This document shows, in pieces, positions 42,838-43,975 of a stretch of DNA of 43,975 nucleotides. The DNA lies in NCBI GenBank assembly GCA_019456195.1, contig VRUK01000045.1, positions 1-43,975 of the forward strand, written 5' to 3'. This DNA comes from Planctomycetota bacterium (GTDB lineage Bacteria; Planctomycetota; Phycisphaerae; Sedimentisphaerales; Anaerobacaceae). The position numbers and the translations under genes are program-made. Under the pieces are notes generated by a model. That model was not told where the DNA came from and did no database searches. It worked only from the letters and a program-made list of their open reading frames with translations. The number at the start of each line of letters is the position of its first letter. The stretch's first letter is position 1.

Positions 42838-43049
42838 AATTGGGTTTGTTCCTTCGACAGGCTCAGGATTTGCGCTTCGCTCCAATTGGCTTTGAATTGG
42901 CTTTGTTTTGGGTTAATTGGGTTTGTTTTTGGCTTTATTGGCTTTGAATTGGGTTTGTTTTTTCTGAATAACCAAGTGTCCATATTTGCATATCTCATTG
43001 TTATCATAGAGGTTACGCTCATTTGACTCCTTTTTAAATTGGGTTTGTT
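42838..43049. repeat. Low-complexity repeat region: AATTGGGTTTGTT and related units
   Basis: The 13-mer AATTGGGTTTGTT occurs exactly four times (42838, 42915, 42947, 43037), with two tandem copies of AATTGGCTTTG (42884-42905). CCTTCGACAGGCTCAGG (42851-42867), a motif I recall as a short repeat dispersed in many bacterial genomes, lies inside. On the - strand it reads as NKPN/KQTQF-like peptides, which I recall from spurious proteins in planctomycete genomes. It ends about 45 bases from the nnrE start. Confidence 0.75.
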
Positions 43050-43092
43050 TTGCATAATAAGGGTGTACTGGAAATATGTTATAATTGAAAGA

Positions 43093-43156
43093 GTGTCTAA
43101 AGTGACTAAAGTGACTAAAGTGACTAAAGTGACTAAAGTGACTAAAGTGAGCTAAA
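43093..43156. repeat. 9-base tandem repeat GTGACTAAA
   Basis: Five exact copies of GTGACTAAA at 43102-43146 are flanked by one copy with a substitution (GTGTCTAAA, 43093-43101) and one with an insertion (43147-43156). On the - strand it would read as repeated His-Phe-Ser. The unit is divisible by three but I see no gene that uses it. Confidence 0.95.
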
Positions 43157-43206
43157 GTTGGGTATATCATATCTCAAATCTCAGATTTCATATTGTGGGC
43201 TTAGGC

Positions 43207-43295
43207 CCCCTGTTGTGTGTCAAGTTAGCAGCACTTCCCCTGTTGCGCATCAAGTTAGCAGCACCTCCCCTGTTATGAGTCGAGTTGCAGCTCTT
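43207..43295. repeat. 30-base tandem repeat, three copies
   Basis: Copies lie at 43207-43236, 43237-43266 and 43267-43295. The first two differ at four positions; the third is more divergent and one base shorter. Each starts CCCCTGTT and contains a CAAGTTAGCAGCAC-type core. The copies are directly adjacent with no spacers. Confidence 0.85.
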
Positions 43296-43338
43296 CCCCG
43301 GCAGAAAAGCAAGTAAGCACACACCGAGGACAAGCTCT

Positions 43339-43368
43339 GGATAAACTCGGATAAACTTGGGTAAACTC
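43339..43368. repeat. 10-base tandem repeat, three copies
   Basis: GGATAAACTC (43339-43348), GGATAAACTT (43349-43358) and GGGTAAACTC (43359-43368) are adjacent. A small hairpin GGGAGT/ACTCCC with an A-rich loop follows (43370-43388), and a TATAAT at 43391. Confidence 0.8.
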
Positions 43369-43518
43369 AGGGAGTAAAAAACACTCCCTCTATAATTAGA
43401 CGAGTGTGCATGTTTGAGTCGAAAAAAGTCTTGTTTTTCGATGCTGGATTCTTGTAACTCTATGTAGAGAAAGGAGATAAAAATTTTTGAATTATTTTAT
43501 TTTTGTTTTTGAGAGTGA

Positions 43519-43556
43519 GCGTTTTTGACTGAAAAATGGGCCTGGTTCAAAAACGC
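43519..43556. repeat. 10-base perfect inverted repeat
   Basis: GCGTTTTTGA (43519-43528) and TCAAAAACGC (43547-43556) are exact reverse complements with 18 bases between. It lies about 90 bases beyond the transposase stop codon, so it may relate to an element end or be a hairpin after the transposase transcript. A further TTGAC/GTCAA pair follows at 43574-43588. Confidence 0.55.
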
Positions 43557-43647
43557 CTGATTTTTAGTAACAGTTGACGGGGAGTCAATGCTCCCAGATC
43601 GTCATGGGGATTTCGTTTGGTGGTTGGCAGCGTTGAGGGGCTGTCGA

Positions 43648-43975
43648 TCAATTTCGTCGAAATCTCTCGAAGCCGAGAAGTTCAAGCCAATGTCCGTGGG
43701 AGTTGCCACCGAGCAGTTCGGCTGGACTTTTGCCGACTCGCTCCGGTCGATCACTGCGTGCATATCGGTGGTGGTTGAAGAAGAAACGCAGCAGATCCAG
43801 ATAGTCATTGCTGATGTGCCGCCGCAGGAAGAAGTAGTTCCGCAGGCGGCTATTGAGGTTCTCTACCAACGAACTGGCGCGAGGTATGTCGGACATTGCC
43901 TCGATTACGGCAGTTTCGATCCAATAGTACAATTTACCAAGTGTGTGCTGGAGTTGTTCTCGACGCTGCCAATAG
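43648..43975 (-). CDS. Transposase, C-terminal part (gene continues past the window edge)
   Basis: The frame is open from the window edge to TGA 43648-43650, giving about 108 residues. It holds ASSLVENLNSRLRNYFFLRR, a run of aromatic and basic residues (LLRFFFNHHRYARSDRPERVGKSPAELL), and HWLELLGFERF near the end. The E-N-x-N-S-R-L-R pattern followed by a basic helical region is typical of the C-terminal end of DDE-type transposases; the IS family is not clear. Whether the element is intact cannot be seen. Confidence 0.7.
   Translation of the reverse strand, partial: YWQRREQLQHTLGKLYYWIETAVIEAMSDIPRASSLVENLNSRLRNYFFLRRHISNDYLDLLRFFFNHHRYARSDRPERVGKSPAELLGGNSHGHWLELLGFERFRRN

Noticed and set aside
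42792..43055. N-terminal extension of nnrE through the repeat region
   Set aside because: The extension consists of repeat-derived NKPN/KQTQF peptides and is not part of the epimerase family; the ATG at 42791 gives the normal length.
43207..43295. CRISPR array from the 30-base repeats
   Set aside because: The units are directly adjacent with no spacers and differ from each other, and no cas gene is present.
43370..43396. Promoter from TATAAT at 43391 next to a GGGAGT/ACTCCC hairpin
   Set aside because: No acceptable -35 lies 16-18 bases upstream, and no gene follows on the + strand.

Overview
The window looks like part of a chromosome of a Gram-negative-type bacterium of the Planctomycetota, most likely the class Phycisphaerae. 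This rests on gene content and style: an ECF sigma factor fused to a membrane and extracytoplasmic domain, a Tat-exported sulfatase, large secreted proteins with FG-GAP or carboxypeptidase-regulatory repeats, an SGNH-hydrolase/TPR membrane protein, decayed beta-helix protein fragments, and a low-complexity repeat that reads as NKPN/KQTQF peptides. The taxonomic call is inference; there is no rRNA gene or tRNA in the window.

Layout. 1-1.1 kb: a SAM-dependent methyltransferase, followed in the same frame by a relic of a tricorn-type protease and a bidirectional terminator. 1.1-12.4 kb: mostly exported or membrane proteins: an acidic protein of unknown function, a protein with two copies of one domain, a secreted subtilase with eight FG-GAP-like repeats, an ECF-sigma/membrane fusion with a likely autoregulatory promoter, and a large carboxypeptidase-regulatory/thioredoxin-fold protein. 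12.5-12.8 kb: a decayed beta-helix protein gene. 12.8-16.0 kb: SixA-like phosphatase, NAD-type isocitrate dehydrogenase with a good sigma-70 promoter, and a GH13 glycosidase.

16.3-24.5 kb is the most coherent block, an envelope (LPS) cluster on the + strand: lpxK, hldE, gmhA, gmhB (with an added Glu/Pro-rich tail and two membrane helices), a heptosyltransferase fused to a Kdo/heptose-type LPS kinase, a GT4 glycosyltransferase, and plsY. From hldE on, the genes overlap or are 2-23 bases apart. Together they would make ADP-heptose, phosphorylate lipid A, add and phosphorylate core sugars, and make phospholipid precursor.

24.5-39.5 kb lies on the - strand: a sulfatase; a two-component system (hybrid coiled-coil/PAS NarL-type kinase and LuxR-type regulator) with cheD directly upstream; a gatC-esterase-gatA-gatB-cupin cluster for tRNA-dependent amidation; rpmB with its own promoter and terminator; an SGNH/TPR membrane protein; an RluB-type pseudouridine synthase; and a UbiA-family prenyltransferase. 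39.7-42.0 kb (+): a HAD hydrolase and a membrane-anchored coiled-coil protein with a BRCT-like domain. 42.1-42.8 kb (-): nnrE. 42.8-43.6 kb is an island of several unrelated short repeats, ended by the 3' part of a transposase gene cut by the window edge.

The best leads for something undescribed are the gene fusions in the LPS cluster, the BRCT-like domain predicted outside the cytoplasm, the duplicated coiled-coil/PAS kinase linked to CheD, and the dispersed-looking repeat island next to nnrE. No CRISPR array, integrase or complete mobile element is present.
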